This document shows, piece by piece, positions 43,885 to 52,587 of a stretch of DNA of 64,000 nt. The notes under the pieces were generated by a model. The model saw only the letters and a list, made by a program, of their open reading frames with translations. It ran no database searches and had not been told where the DNA came from. Numbering within the stretch: the stretch's first letter is position 1; each line of letters starts with the position of its first letter. Origin of the DNA: DASVAL01 sp035649575 (lineage in GTDB: Bacteria > Planctomycetota > UBA1135 > UBA2386); contig DASRJH010000085.1 of assembly GCA_035649575.1 (NCBI GenBank), positions 1 to 64,000 on the forward strand. Direction: 5' to 3'. A program made the position numbers and the translations under genes.

Positions 43885-44585
43885 AGCGGGTCGCCGGTCC
43901 GGTGACGTTCTCGCTCGTCGTGGTCGCGAGCTCGCTGGCCCAGGCCGAACCCGCCGTCGACCCGGCCGCGATCGCGCGCGCCGACAAGCTGCTCGAAGCA
44001 CACGCCGAGCAGAGCAAGAAGGTCCAGGTCCTCGTCGCGACCTACGTGCAGCGGCGCACGACCGAGCTCAGCAAGGAACCGCTGGTCAGTCGAGGGGAGT
44101 TCCTGTTCGTGCGCGACCCAGCCTGCGTGGTGTTCCGCGCCACGACGCCGCGCGTGTCCATCGTGCGGCTTCGAGGGACGACCTACGAGGTCTACCGGCC
44201 GCAGAAGAAACAGCTCGAGCGCTTCCACCTCGAAGGGCCCGAACTGGCCGAGGCTCTGTTCGCGGCCATCGGCGGCGACATCGCAGTGCTGCGGCGCAAC
44301 TTCGCGATCCAGGACTGCGTCGCGGATCCCGTCGCTGGCCGCGCGTCGATCCGGCTCGCGCCGCGCACCGTGCTCGTGCGTGAGCGGCTGCGACAACTGA
44401 TCATCACCGTGCGCAGCAGCGATGGGGTCCTGTGCGCCGTGGCCTACCGCGACGGCGCGGGCGACCTCGTCGAGATCGAGCTGCAGGAACCCCGGCCGAA
44501 CCCGCCCGACCCCCCGTCGGCGGAGTTCGATGTGGGCAAGGACACGACCATCGTCGAGCACGCACCGCCGAAGAAGAAGGACTGA
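43881..44585 (+). CDS. LolA-like outer-membrane lipoprotein carrier
   Basis: A 234-residue protein with a signal peptide (about residues 1-22) and a LolA-fold pattern (TYVQRRTTELSKEPLVSRGEFLF, then YRPQKKQLERFHL). LolA carries lipoproteins across the periplasm, but LolA-like proteins next to flavoenzymes are also known from lipid and pigment export clusters. The GTG start overlaps the halogenase-like gene. The C-terminal 40 residues are Pro/Lys-rich and extra to the fold. Confidence 0.75.
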   Translation: MKRVAGPVTFSLVVVASSLAQAEPAVDPAAIARADKLLEAHAEQSKKVQVLVATYVQRRTTELSKEPLVSRGEFLFVRDPACVVFRATTPRVSIVRLRGTTYEVYRPQKKQLERFHLEGPELAEALFAAIGGDIAVLRRNFAIQDCVADPVAGRASIRLAPRTVLVRERLRQLIITVRSSDGVLCAVAYRDGAGDLVEIELQEPRPNPPDPPSAEFDVGKDTTIVEHAPPKKKD

Positions 44586-44644
44586 CGCCGCGCGGCGCGC
44601 CGAGCCCTCACATTGGGCTCTTGCGCAAACTTCGAAACCCAGAG

Positions 44645-44674
44645 TTGGCAGAAGCCGCGCCGATCGACTAGCAT
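44645..44674 (+). promoter_or_regulatory. Promoter TTGGCA-N18-TAGCAT
   Basis: TTGGCA (44645-44650) and TAGCAT (44669-44674) are 18 bases apart. The LysM protein ATG is 150 bases downstream, giving a long leader in which nothing structured was recognised. Confidence 0.45.
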
Positions 44675-44823
44675 CCGGGCTCGCCGGGCGGTCATCCCGG
44701 CGAACTTGGTGGTCATCCTTGCACTGGAGCCGGCGCTGAAACGCTCGGCACCGCGCGGGGTTGGCCTGAGGCGACAGCTGTATGCATGCCGGCGCTGGTC
44801 AGGCGCTGTGCACGGAGGGCTTC

Positions 44824-45693
44824 ATGAAGCAGAACGAGCGTTTTCTGGTCTACGCGGTGACGGGATTCCTTGCGCTCATCCTCGCCGTGGCCGTCTTGTT
44901 CGGGCGCGAGCCAGTTCGGGAGACCGGTGGTCTCGGTGATGGCGGTCCCGGTGCCAGCCCGGTGAGTGGGGATGCGCCAAAGCATGGTTCGAAGCTGTCG
45001 GGCCTGCAGGACATCCTCGGCGCGGGCCAGGACGGCAAGGAAGTTGCCAGATCGAACCCGTCCACGGGTGCGCCCACGCCCGAACAGGTGGTGCCCGGGC
45101 ACCCGCTCAACACGGGCGGCGGTCTGCTGCTCGCGCCCGACATCGTGGCCCAGCAGCTCGGGAGCAGCCGGCGCGATCGCATGGTTCGCTTCGTGCGCGC
45201 CAAGGGCGGCGATTCGCTCGACATGCTCGTGCGCCGCTGGTGCGGCGCACGCGATCCGTATCTCGCCGAGGCCAAGTGCCTCAACGAGGACCTGGTCACG
45301 TTGCGCGTGGGCCAGGAAGTGGCCGTGCCGTGGGTCGAGGACGAGGTGCTGCTCGCTGCGATCGAGGCCCAGAAGCCAAAGGTGCTGCCCGAAACGCGCA
45401 CCACGGCAGCGAACGTGGACGCGTCGGCCGCGCCTTCGAGCGTGCATCCGGCGTTCGCGGAGCCCGGTGCCCCGGCGAGCAACGCAGGCAATGCGCTCGC
45501 CAGTTCCGCGAGCGCTGGCTCGGAGTATCTGGTCAAGCAAGGCGACAACCTGTGGCGGATCGCGGAGCGCACCTACGGCAAGAAGAACGCGGCCCGTATG
45601 GTCGGCGAGATCAAGAAGGCGAATCCGAGCGTCGACAACCGCCTCGTGCCCGGCCAGAAGCTCGCGATGCCCGCGGCACCCACGGACGGGTGA
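44824..45693 (+). CDS. Membrane-anchored LysM-domain protein
   Basis: A 289-residue protein with one transmembrane helix (about residues 7-26) and a periplasmic region. A degenerate LysM-like module spans about 119-170 (VRAKGGDSLDMLVRRWCGA) and a clear LysM at about 232-281 (YLVKQGDNLWRIAERTYGKKN), separated by an Ala/Ser/Pro linker. LysM binds peptidoglycan. The ribosome binding site GGAGG (44814-44818) is five bases before the ATG. It converges with the NtrC-type regulator gene. Confidence 0.85.
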   Translation: MKQNERFLVYAVTGFLALILAVAVLFGREPVRETGGLGDGGPGASPVSGDAPKHGSKLSGLQDILGAGQDGKEVARSNPSTGAPTPEQVVPGHPLNTGGGLLLAPDIVAQQLGSSRRDRMVRFVRAKGGDSLDMLVRRWCGARDPYLAEAKCLNEDLVTLRVGQEVAVPWVEDEVLLAAIEAQKPKVLPETRTTAANVDASAAPSSVHPAFAEPGAPASNAGNALASSASAGSEYLVKQGDNLWRIAERTYGKKNAARMVGEIKKANPSVDNRLVPGQKLAMPAAPTDG

Positions 45694-45721
45694 CGATTCT
45701 CGGAGGAGGCCAGACCTCGCC

Positions 45722-47086
45722 TCACTTGAGCCCGTAGCGCTCCAGCTTCTTGTAGAGGTTGCTGCGCTGCAACTCGATCCGCTCGGCGGTCCGCTTGATG
45801 TTGCCGCCGAACTCGAGCAGCTTCCGGCGCAAGAACTCCTTCTCGGTGGCGGCGCGGAAGTCCTCGAGCTTCTCGAAGCGGAACCAGTCGGTGCCCCCGT
45901 CCTTGGTGCCGGAGGGACTCGGCGTCAAGACGGCCTGCAGGTCCGCGGCCTCGAGGTCGGCGGACTCGCCGAGCACAGCCGCGCTCTCGATCACGTTCTT
46001 CAACTGCCGCACGTTGCCGGGCCAGGGTTGGGCGGCGAGCCAGGTGATCGCGCTCGGGCCGAGCCGGTGGGGCGGCAGACCGTTGCGCGCGGTGGCCTGG
46101 TCCAGGAAGTGGCGCGCGAGCGTCTCGATGTCGTCCGGGCGTTCGCGCAGCGGGACCAGGTGGATGCGAACCACGTGCAGGCGATAGAAAAGGTCCTCGC
46201 GGAAGGTCTTCTCTGCGACCATGCGGCCGAGGTCCTGGTTCGTCGCGGCGACGACGCGCACGTCGACGGGTCGCAGCTGCTGGCCGCCGAGGCGTTGCAC
46301 GGTGCGTTCTTGCAGCGTGCGCAGCAGCTTCGCCTGCATCGGCAGCGGCATGTCGCCGACCTCGTCGAGGAACAGCGTGCCGCCGTCGGCTTGTTCGAAC
46401 GCACCGATCCGCGCCGCGATCGCTCCTGTGAAGGCGCCCTTCTCGTGGCCGAACAACTCGCTTTCGACGAGGTCTTCGGGGATCGCTGCACAATTGATCG
46501 CGACGAACGTGGCATTCGTGCGGCGGGCACGGTGCAGCTGGCGCGCGACGAGTTCCTTGCCGGTGCCGTTCTCGCCCGTGACGAGGACCGGAACGTCGGT
46601 GGGCGCGACCTTGTCGATCACTCCGCGCACGTGTTGCATGGCAGCGCTGCTGCCGAGCAACTGGTGGTCGGCGGCGATGGCGGCGCGCAGCGCCGAGTTC
46701 TCGTGCTGGAGCTTGGCAGCGCGCAGCGCGTTGCGGATCGACAGCAGCACGCGGTCGTTCGCGAACGGCTTCTGCAGGAAGTCGTAGGCGCCGCGGCGCA
46801 CCGCCAGCACGGCGGTGTCGAGGTCGCCGTGGCCACTGATCATGACGACCGGCAGCAGGGGCCGCGCCTCCTTGATCTTGCTCAGCACCTCGAGACCATC
46901 GAGGCCCGGCAGCTTCACGTCGAGCAGCACGAGATCTACCGCTGCGTCGAGGGCCGCTGCGAGGCCGGCCGGACCGTCTGCCGCCTGGGTCGTCTGCCAG
47001 CCGTCGTAACCCAGGGCGAAGGCGAGCTCCTCGCGCACGGCGCGATGGTCGTCGACGATCAGGATCGTGGTGGGCGAAGTGGGCAT
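45722..47086 (-). CDS. NtrC-family sigma-54-dependent response regulator (orphan)
   Basis: A 454-residue activator: receiver (D56 in DLVLLDVKLPG), AAA+ domain with GENGTGKE, the intact GAFTGA loop and a Fis-type helix-turn-helix (NIKRTAERIELQRSNLYKKLERYG). There is no kinase gene beside it. It is separated from the divergent secreted HEAT protein by 370 bases. With the regulator at 2438, it shows that sigma-54 control is active in this organism. Confidence 0.93.
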   Translation of the reverse strand: MPTSPTTILIVDDHRAVREELAFALGYDGWQTTQAADGPAGLAAALDAAVDLVLLDVKLPGLDGLEVLSKIKEARPLLPVVMISGHGDLDTAVLAVRRGAYDFLQKPFANDRVLLSIRNALRAAKLQHENSALRAAIAADHQLLGSSAAMQHVRGVIDKVAPTDVPVLVTGENGTGKELVARQLHRARRTNATFVAINCAAIPEDLVESELFGHEKGAFTGAIAARIGAFEQADGGTLFLDEVGDMPLPMQAKLLRTLQERTVQRLGGQQLRPVDVRVVAATNQDLGRMVAEKTFREDLFYRLHVVRIHLVPLRERPDDIETLARHFLDQATARNGLPPHRLGPSAITWLAAQPWPGNVRQLKNVIESAAVLGESADLEAADLQAVLTPSPSGTKDGGTDWFRFEKLEDFRAATEKEFLRRKLLEFGGNIKRTAERIELQRSNLYKKLERYGLK

Positions 47087-47456
47087 TGCACTTGGATATA
47101 GCTGTCGTGTTCCCAAAGAGTCAGAGCAGCGCCGCCCCCAGTCCAGAAAGCCCGGTCCAGAAAAAGCCGGTTCCGAGGGTCCGTTGCCAAGGGCAGCCCC
47201 AATCCGGCTGGGAGCACCATGTGTCCGGTGATATCCGCGGCGGGGCAGGTGCAGGCTATCCTTCCTCGCGCTAGGCACTGTGTTGCGTCCACTTGACGGT
47301 CGCCCGTCGGAACATACCATTCGACAGCCCTTTCCAGCCCAACAGCTGGGGGAGTTCCGGCACCGACTCGTCCGTACGCCCGCGGTGTCGAACCCCCTGT
47401 TTGTCGCCTTCTTCCAAAGACCCCTCCAGCATTCGATTCGCAAGGAGTCCCGTTTC
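47087..47456. other. Divergent intergenic region of 370 bases
   Basis: This stretch separates the orphan NtrC-type regulator (minus) from the secreted HEAT protein (plus). It contains the candidate promoter TTGACG-N16-TACCAT at 47293-47320 for the plus-strand gene, and on the minus strand CTGACT-N18-TATATC directly before the regulator ATG. No gene, RNA or sigma-54-type -24/-12 element was recognised. Confidence 0.6.
47293..47320 (+). promoter_or_regulatory. Promoter TTGACG-N16-TACCAT
   Basis: TTGACG (47293-47298) and TACCAT (47315-47320) are 16 bases apart, 137 bases before the ATG of the secreted HEAT protein, which has AAGGAG at 47442-47447. Confidence 0.4.
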
Positions 47457-49559
47457 ATGGTCCGTTCGTTTCCTCATTCTCTCCTGGCGGCCGCCGTTGC
47501 CGTCATTGTCGGTGGTTCGGCCACAGCACAGGTAACGCCGCTGCAAGAAGCCGTCACCCTGTTGCGACTGAACAAGCAGGGCGAAGGGCTGCAGAAGCTC
47601 CGCGAGATCCTCACTTCGGACCCGTCGAACACCGAAGCGTTGCGCCTCTACCAGTCGGTCTCGCAGGACGAGTGGTACATGCTGATGACCACGAAGGGTG
47701 AGGTCCAGCAGATCGCGCAGTTGATCCTCGACCGCGCGAAGGTCGAGACGAAACAGCGCTCGCGCGACGAAGCGGCCATCAACGCGCTCGTCGCGACGGC
47801 GACCGCGAAGGACAGCGACCATCCCACGCGCCAGACCGCGATCAACAAGCTGATCGCCGACCACGGTGAGTTCGCGGTGCCGGCCCTCGTCGCCAAGCTC
47901 GGTGACGATGACTCGGAAGGCCAGATCCAGGCGATCTACACGCTGCAACAGCTGGGTGCCGTCGCGGTGCTGCCGCTCATCGAGGCGCTCAAGAGCAGCA
48001 TGAACATCGTGGTGCAGAACGCCGCCGCGGCGCTGCATCACATCGGCGACAGCCGCGCGATTCCGGCGATGGTGGGCCTCGCCAACGACGTGCGCCCGAG
48101 CATCAGCGAGATCGCACGGAAGTTCCTCGCCAAGAAGAGCGCGGGTGGCAACACGGTCGATCTGCTGGTGGCGCAAGCCCACGACTACCTGAAGGGCGAC
48201 GTGCCCTACGGCGCTGCGAGTGAGGTCGTGTGGACGCTCAAGGACGACAAGCTCGTCGCCACGGATGTGATGCCGCTGCTCTACCCGAGCGAACTGGCCA
48301 AGGCCTGCGCGGCCGACGCCGTGCGCATCAACCCGGCGAGCCTGCCAGCGCGCACCATGTTGGTCGAGGCCAACGTCGCGCAGGCCTACCTGATCGAGAC
48401 CTCGATTGCGCAGGGCGACGCCGCCTTCAAGCCGCTCGAGCCGGTCGTCGAGGAGCTCAAGATCACGGCGCTTGCGACCGGCGTCGACGCGATGCGGTCA
48501 GCGCTCGACGAGGGCGTCAAGCACGGCATGGCGCCGGTTGCAATCGGTTCGATCCAGGCGCTCGCCAAGGCCGAGATCATCGGCACCATCGACCAGAGCT
48601 CGTTGATCGCTGCGCTGAACAGCAGCGACAAGCGAATCAAGTATGCCGCGGCCCACGCGCTCGTGAGCGCCTCGGGCGGCGCGCGCGTGCCTCAGGCCGA
48701 CCGGGTCGTCGCCGTGCTGGCCGATGCGGTTGCCGAAGAGGAGGTGCGCACGATCCAGGTCATCGCCCCGGCGGTCGACACGGCTGCAGCCGTCGCGAGC
48801 AGCAGCAAGGTCCGCGGCTTCGCGATCGACGCGAGTACGAGCGCCGTCAGCGGCATGCACAGCCTGCTCGTCAACCCGAACGTCGACGTCGTCGTCATCA
48901 ACGAGATCCTGCCCGACCAGCTTCCCGAGGCCGTCATCGGCAACATCAAGAAGGACCCGCGCATGGCGAACACGCGCGTGGTCGTCATCGCCAAGGACGA
49001 GGAAGCGGCCAAGACCCGATTCGGCGAAGGCGTGAGCATCGTGAAGGCTCCGCTGACCGGCGAGAACCTGATCGAGGCAGTCAACAAGGCCCTCGCAGGC
49101 TCGACCAATCCCGGCAACGTGCGCGCCGAGGCCTACGCCGCGAATGCCAGCAACTCGCTGCTCGCGTTCGCCGCCCAGAAGGGCGACATCGGTGCCGCGC
49201 TGGCCAACCTGGGGCTGCAGCTGAACCGCGGTGACGCGGTCTCGGTGCCCGCGGCCAAGGCGCTCGGACTCGCCGGCGGCCAGGGTCAACTCGCGCCGCT
49301 CACGCAAGCACTCGGAGGCGCGGGCAGTCTCGACCTCAAGAAGGCTGCAGCCGAAGCGCTCGGCAACGTGCTCGGACGCCTCGACCACTGTCCGGAAGAC
49401 GTCGGCTCGGCGCTCGCAGCCGTGCTGACGAGCAGCGGTGACGTCGGCCTGCGGGCAGCCGCGGCGGCTGCGTTCGGCAAGGCCAAGATCGACAACGCGA
49501 AGAAGGCCGACATGCTCAAGCACCTCAACAAGATCGCAGCCGGCCCGAGCGGCGGCTGA
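47457..49559 (+). CDS. Secreted HEAT-repeat protein with receiver-like domain
   Basis: A 700-residue protein with a signal peptide (about residues 1-25). Residues about 30-75 look like a TPR pair, and 125-225 and 390-430 are HEAT repeats. Residues about 430-548 fold like a response-regulator receiver: VDVVVINEILPD has Asn482 where the phospho-Asp should be, and SIVKAPL keeps the conserved lysine (K530). HEAT repeats resume at about 560-690 (GLAGGQGQLAPLTQALGGAG). With export predicted and the Asp lost, phosphorylation is unlikely, so the domain is probably a binding module. It is followed by a strong terminator. Confidence 0.78.
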   Translation: MVRSFPHSLLAAAVAVIVGGSATAQVTPLQEAVTLLRLNKQGEGLQKLREILTSDPSNTEALRLYQSVSQDEWYMLMTTKGEVQQIAQLILDRAKVETKQRSRDEAAINALVATATAKDSDHPTRQTAINKLIADHGEFAVPALVAKLGDDDSEGQIQAIYTLQQLGAVAVLPLIEALKSSMNIVVQNAAAALHHIGDSRAIPAMVGLANDVRPSISEIARKFLAKKSAGGNTVDLLVAQAHDYLKGDVPYGAASEVVWTLKDDKLVATDVMPLLYPSELAKACAADAVRINPASLPARTMLVEANVAQAYLIETSIAQGDAAFKPLEPVVEELKITALATGVDAMRSALDEGVKHGMAPVAIGSIQALAKAEIIGTIDQSSLIAALNSSDKRIKYAAAHALVSASGGARVPQADRVVAVLADAVAEEEVRTIQVIAPAVDTAAAVASSSKVRGFAIDASTSAVSGMHSLLVNPNVDVVVINEILPDQLPEAVIGNIKKDPRMANTRVVVIAKDEEAAKTRFGEGVSIVKAPLTGENLIEAVNKALAGSTNPGNVRAEAYAANASNSLLAFAAQKGDIGAALANLGLQLNRGDAVSVPAAKALGLAGGQGQLAPLTQALGGAGSLDLKKAAAEALGNVLGRLDHCPEDVGSALAAVLTSSGDVGLRAAAAAAFGKAKIDNAKKADMLKHLNKIAAGPSGG

Positions 49560-49585
49560 TCCCGTTCCGCGTCTGCTCCTCGCTG

Positions 49586-49613
49586 CCGGCCGCAACCTTC
49601 GGGCTGCGGCCGG
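49586..49613 (+). terminator. UUCG-capped terminator hairpin
   Basis: CCGGCCGCA (49586-49594) pairs perfectly with TGCGGCCGG (49605-49613). The stem is extended inward past one mismatch by CC/GG closing a UUCG tetraloop. A short T-rich stretch (tgtcgttt) follows. It lies 27 bases after the stop of the secreted HEAT protein gene and is the clearest terminator in the window. Confidence 0.75.
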
Positions 49614-49707
49614 TGTCGTTTGGGGGCTCGCTGCTTCCCTGAAGGCGTCCGACGGATCCCGCTGGATCCCGTTCGCGTGACTCGCTACCCTCCCCCGCCC
49701 GTTGTCC

Positions 49708-49783
49708 GCCGATGTAGCTCAGTTGGTAGAGCAATGCTTTCGTAAAGCATAGGTCGAGGGTTCAAGTCCCCCCATCGGCTCCA
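49708..49783 (+). tRNA. tRNA-Thr, anticodon CGU
   Basis: A 76-base cloverleaf with CCA encoded. The acceptor stem GCCGATG/CATCGGC is perfect, the D-loop is AGTTGGTAGA, and the anticodon stem ATGCT/AGCAT encloses the loop TTCGTAA, anticodon CGT (reads ACG). The T-loop is TTCAAGT. The last seven bases are the first unit of the repeat array that follows. Confidence 0.95.
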
Positions 49784-49862
49784 ATTCGGCGGCTCCAATT
49801 CGGCGGCTCCAATTTGGCGGCTCCCACACTTGGCGGCCCCAACCTGGTGGCTGCCATTGGCC
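49777..49862. repeat. 14-base tandem array growing out of the tRNA 3' end
   Basis: Units of ggctccaattcggc occur at 49777, 49791 and, with one change, 49805. They are followed by more divergent units at 49819, 49835 and 49849. The first unit begins within the tRNA acceptor (GGCTCCA is the end of the tRNA including CCA). The array is about six units and decays away from the tRNA. Confidence 0.85.
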
Positions 49863-49949
49863 GCCGAGACACACGCCGTCGAAGGCCGTCGAAGATCGGT
49901 TCCGCTGTCGCTAGCATTTCGCCTGGTGGTTTCCCAGGGAGTTAATGAA

Positions 49950-50492
49950 ATGGCCAGGTTCATCCAGATCGGTGCGGCGCTCGTTTGTTTCCTGGCGGGG
50001 GCGTGCAACACGCCGTCGCCGCGGCCCTGGTTGCGGTTCGAGCCGGTGGAGACAGTGAAGGACTGGACGACCGATGCAGGAGGCACGCTCGTCGGCCGCT
50101 TCCATGGCGCCGACGTCCACTTGGATCTCGCGAACCCCGAGACGCGCGTCCAGGTGACCGTCGGCAACAACACGGCCGCACCGATCGAGTTCCGGATCGG
50201 GCCCGAGGCCGGTTCGCCCGGTGCGATCGGCGAGGTGCTGCTGCGTCCGATCGACGGACCGCCAGGGGTCACGGGCCCTCCGATGCTGCCCTATGCCGGC
50301 CTGCAGCCTCAGGTCGTAGATGCGGGTTGGCGCGGCACCTTCTACCTCAATGAGCCGCTCGGCCGTGCCGTGACGCTGGGCCAGACCTTCGTGCTCACGG
50401 TCGAGGCGCGCAATGCGTCGGGGGCCGTGCAACGTCGCTCCTTGCTGCTCGCCGCCAAGAACGCCGGGACGATACCGCTCGACAAACGGTGA
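49950..50492 (+). CDS. Lipoprotein, unknown function
   Basis: A 180-residue protein with a lipoprotein signal (lipobox AGAC, cysteine at residue 19). The mature part is beta-rich (RVQVTVGNNTAAPIEFRIG, TFVLTVEARNASG) with no recognised family. It starts at the ATG at 49950 after an SD-like GGGAG at 49935. Its stop overlaps the cardiolipin synthase GTG. Confidence 0.7.
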   Translation: MARFIQIGAALVCFLAGACNTPSPRPWLRFEPVETVKDWTTDAGGTLVGRFHGADVHLDLANPETRVQVTVGNNTAAPIEFRIGPEAGSPGAIGEVLLRPIDGPPGVTGPPMLPYAGLQPQVVDAGWRGTFYLNEPLGRAVTLGQTFVLTVEARNASGAVQRRSLLLAAKNAGTIPLDKR

Positions 50493-51958
50493 TGCTGACG
50501 TTGGGCGCAATCGATCCTGCCAGCTCGTGGCAGACGATTGTCGTCGCGGTATGGCTCGTCGGTGAGCTGCTGGCGGTCGTCTTCGTCTACCGCGTGCTGG
50601 TGCGCGGAGGGTCGCCGGCGAGCACGCTGTTGTGGATGCTCGCGATCCTCGCAGCGCCTTGGCTCGGGCTGCTGCTCTACTACCTGTTGCCGCGCCGGCT
50701 GCAGCTGCGACGGCTGCGCCGCCTGCGTGTGCGCGGGGAACGGCTGCGCGAGGTGCGGCCGAGCAGCGCGAGTCGCGGGTTGCCGCCGGTCCTCGAGCGG
50801 CATTGGGACGCCGGCTTGCATGCGTTGCTCGCAGGGGACGATGGCACGGGCCTCGTCGGCGGCAACCAGCTGCGCTGGCTGTCGTCGGGCAAGGAGTTCT
50901 TCGATGCCGCTGCCGCTGCGATCGAGCTCGCCGTGCACCACGTGCACTGCGTCGTCTACATCTTCCGCCCCGACGAGACGGGGCGGCGGTTTCTCGATGC
51001 GCTGACGAGTGCCAGCAAGCGTGGTGTCGTCGTGCGCCTGTTGTTCGACTCGATCGGCAGCTTCGGCCTCTCGGCGTCGCACTTGGCACCACTGCGCGCC
51101 GCCGGCGGCCGCGCGGAAGCCTTCCTGCCGCTGTTGTGGAAGCGGCGGCCGTTCACGATGAACCTGCGCAACCACCGCAAGCTGCTCGTGGTCGACGGCA
51201 AACTCGGCTTCGTCGGCGGACGCAACGTGGGCGACGAGTACTTCACCGACCGCGTCGGGCGGAGCCGCATCTGGCTCGATGCGATGCTCGAACTGCGCGG
51301 CCCCGTCGTGGATCGTTTGCAGGACGTCTTCGTCGAAGACTGGTGCACCGCGACGGACGAAGTGATCGCGGACATTGTCGTCGCCCCGACAACGGCGCTC
51401 GCGGACGGCCTGCAGGTCGGCATCGTGTGCAGCGGCCCGGATCGCGACGAGTCCGACCTCTGGTTCGCGATCGTGCAGGCGATCAGCGAAGCGCAGGCCA
51501 CGATCGAGCTCAGTTCCCCTTACCTCGTGCCGCCGCCGATCCTGATGTTCGTGCTACAGCTCGCCGCGGCGCGCGGTGTCCGCGTGCGCGTCTACACGAA
51601 CGGACCCAAGACCGAGGCCGCGATCCTCTACCACGCGCAGCGCAGCCACTACGCCCGCTTGCTCGCGGCCGGCGTCGAGCTGTACGAGACGGTCACCGAG
51701 TACAACCACGCCAAGATGCTCGTCGTGGACGAGAAGACCGTGCTCGTCGGCAGCCCCAACATGGACTTGCGCAGCGCGCACCTGAACTTCGAGATCGCCG
51801 CCGTGGCGGTCGACGCTGGCACGTTGGCCCGCGAGCTGGTGCAGACGATGGAACGCCGTCGCAACACCTTCCGGCGCATCACGGAAGCCGATCTGCCGAA
51901 CCAGCCGTGGTGGCGCGCCATCGACGGCATCTGCGGTCTCTTCGCGCCTTTGCTCTAG
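50489..51958 (+). CDS. Cardiolipin synthase-like phospholipase D
   Basis: A 489-residue membrane enzyme of the phospholipase D superfamily. Two N-terminal transmembrane helices (about residues 15-35 and 45-67) precede the catalytic region. There are two HKD motifs, NHRKLLVVDGKLGFVGG and NHAKMLVVDEKTVLVGS, as in bacterial cardiolipin synthases that condense two phosphatidylglycerols. The GTG at 50489 overlaps the lipoprotein stop; the next codon is an ATG and could be the actual start. Confidence 0.9.
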   Translation: MMLTLGAIDPASSWQTIVVAVWLVGELLAVVFVYRVLVRGGSPASTLLWMLAILAAPWLGLLLYYLLPRRLQLRRLRRLRVRGERLREVRPSSASRGLPPVLERHWDAGLHALLAGDDGTGLVGGNQLRWLSSGKEFFDAAAAAIELAVHHVHCVVYIFRPDETGRRFLDALTSASKRGVVVRLLFDSIGSFGLSASHLAPLRAAGGRAEAFLPLLWKRRPFTMNLRNHRKLLVVDGKLGFVGGRNVGDEYFTDRVGRSRIWLDAMLELRGPVVDRLQDVFVEDWCTATDEVIADIVVAPTTALADGLQVGIVCSGPDRDESDLWFAIVQAISEAQATIELSSPYLVPPPILMFVLQLAAARGVRVRVYTNGPKTEAAILYHAQRSHYARLLAAGVELYETVTEYNHAKMLVVDEKTVLVGSPNMDLRSAHLNFEIAAVAVDAGTLARELVQTMERRRNTFRRITEADLPNQPWWRAIDGICGLFAPLL

Positions 51959-51973
51959 CCGAGCATCCAGTCA

Positions 51974-51990
51974 TCGCCGCAACGCGGCGA
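51974..51990. terminator. TCGCCGC-AAC-GCGGCGA hairpin between convergent genes
   Basis: A perfect seven-base-pair stem over AAC, lying 16 bases after the cardiolipin synthase stop and just before the end of the convergent epimerase gene. The core is shared with hairpins at 12264-12276 and 22865-22877. Confidence 0.5.
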
Positions 51991-51992
51991 CG

Positions 51993-52559
51993 CTAGCCCT
52001 TCTGGACGCTCCAGATCTCGGCGCCGAGGAAGTCCCACGGCAGTCGGCCTTCGTCGCACTCCGCTGGTGCCGGCGAGAAGTGCACGTCGACCATGTAGAT
52101 GATGCGACAGGTGCGCTGGCTGATGTTGCTGGCGCCGTGCGCGATGCCCGGAGGGATGCGCACGAGGCGGTCCTTGCCATCGCCGAGCACGAAGCGCATC
52201 GTCTTGCCTTCGGTAGGGGAACCGGCGCGGCAGTCGTGCAACACGAGCAGCAACTTGTCGCACGGCGGCACATACCAGACGTCGGTCTGGCGGTGATGCA
52301 GGTGGAAGGCCTTCACGACGCCGGGCTCGATGTCGGAGTAGTTGATCTGCTTGCACTCGAAGCCCGGGAGCTGGCCGTGCATCCCGGCGGTGAGTCGGCC
52401 GAGCTCGGTGATCGAGCCACCGTCGTCGTTGAATCGCTTCAGCTCGACGATCTGCACACCGTCGATGGGCGGCTGCTTCGTGTAGTCCTGATACACGAAG
52501 GCTGCCTTGGCCTTCTCGTTGATGCGCGTTCTGGCGTCGGAATGATGCGGGGCGGTCAC
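51993..52559 (-). CDS. dTDP-4-dehydrorhamnose 3,5-epimerase-family protein
   Basis: A 188-residue RmlC-type cupin (VKAFHLHHRQTDVWYVP carries the expected histidine, followed by GKDRLVRIPPGIAHG). Such enzymes epimerise C3 and C5 of dTDP-4-keto-6-deoxyglucose for rhamnose, or of related sugars. The typical rml partners (rmlA, B, D) are absent from the window. The first 25 residues are polar and not part of the cupin. Confidence 0.82.
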   Translation of the reverse strand: MTAPHHSDARTRINEKAKAAFVYQDYTKQPPIDGVQIVELKRFNDDGGSITELGRLTAGMHGQLPGFECKQINYSDIEPGVVKAFHLHHRQTDVWYVPPCDKLLLVLHDCRAGSPTEGKTMRFVLGDGKDRLVRIPPGIAHGASNISQRTCRIIYMVDVHFSPAPAECDEGRLPWDFLGAEIWSVQKG

Positions 52560-52587
52560 CGGGGGTCCTGCGCGACGAGACGTCGCG

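Noticed and set aside
49777..49862. Possible CRISPR array after the tRNA
   Set aside because: The units are 14 bases and contiguous with no spacers, and no cas genes are present; it is a simple tandem array.
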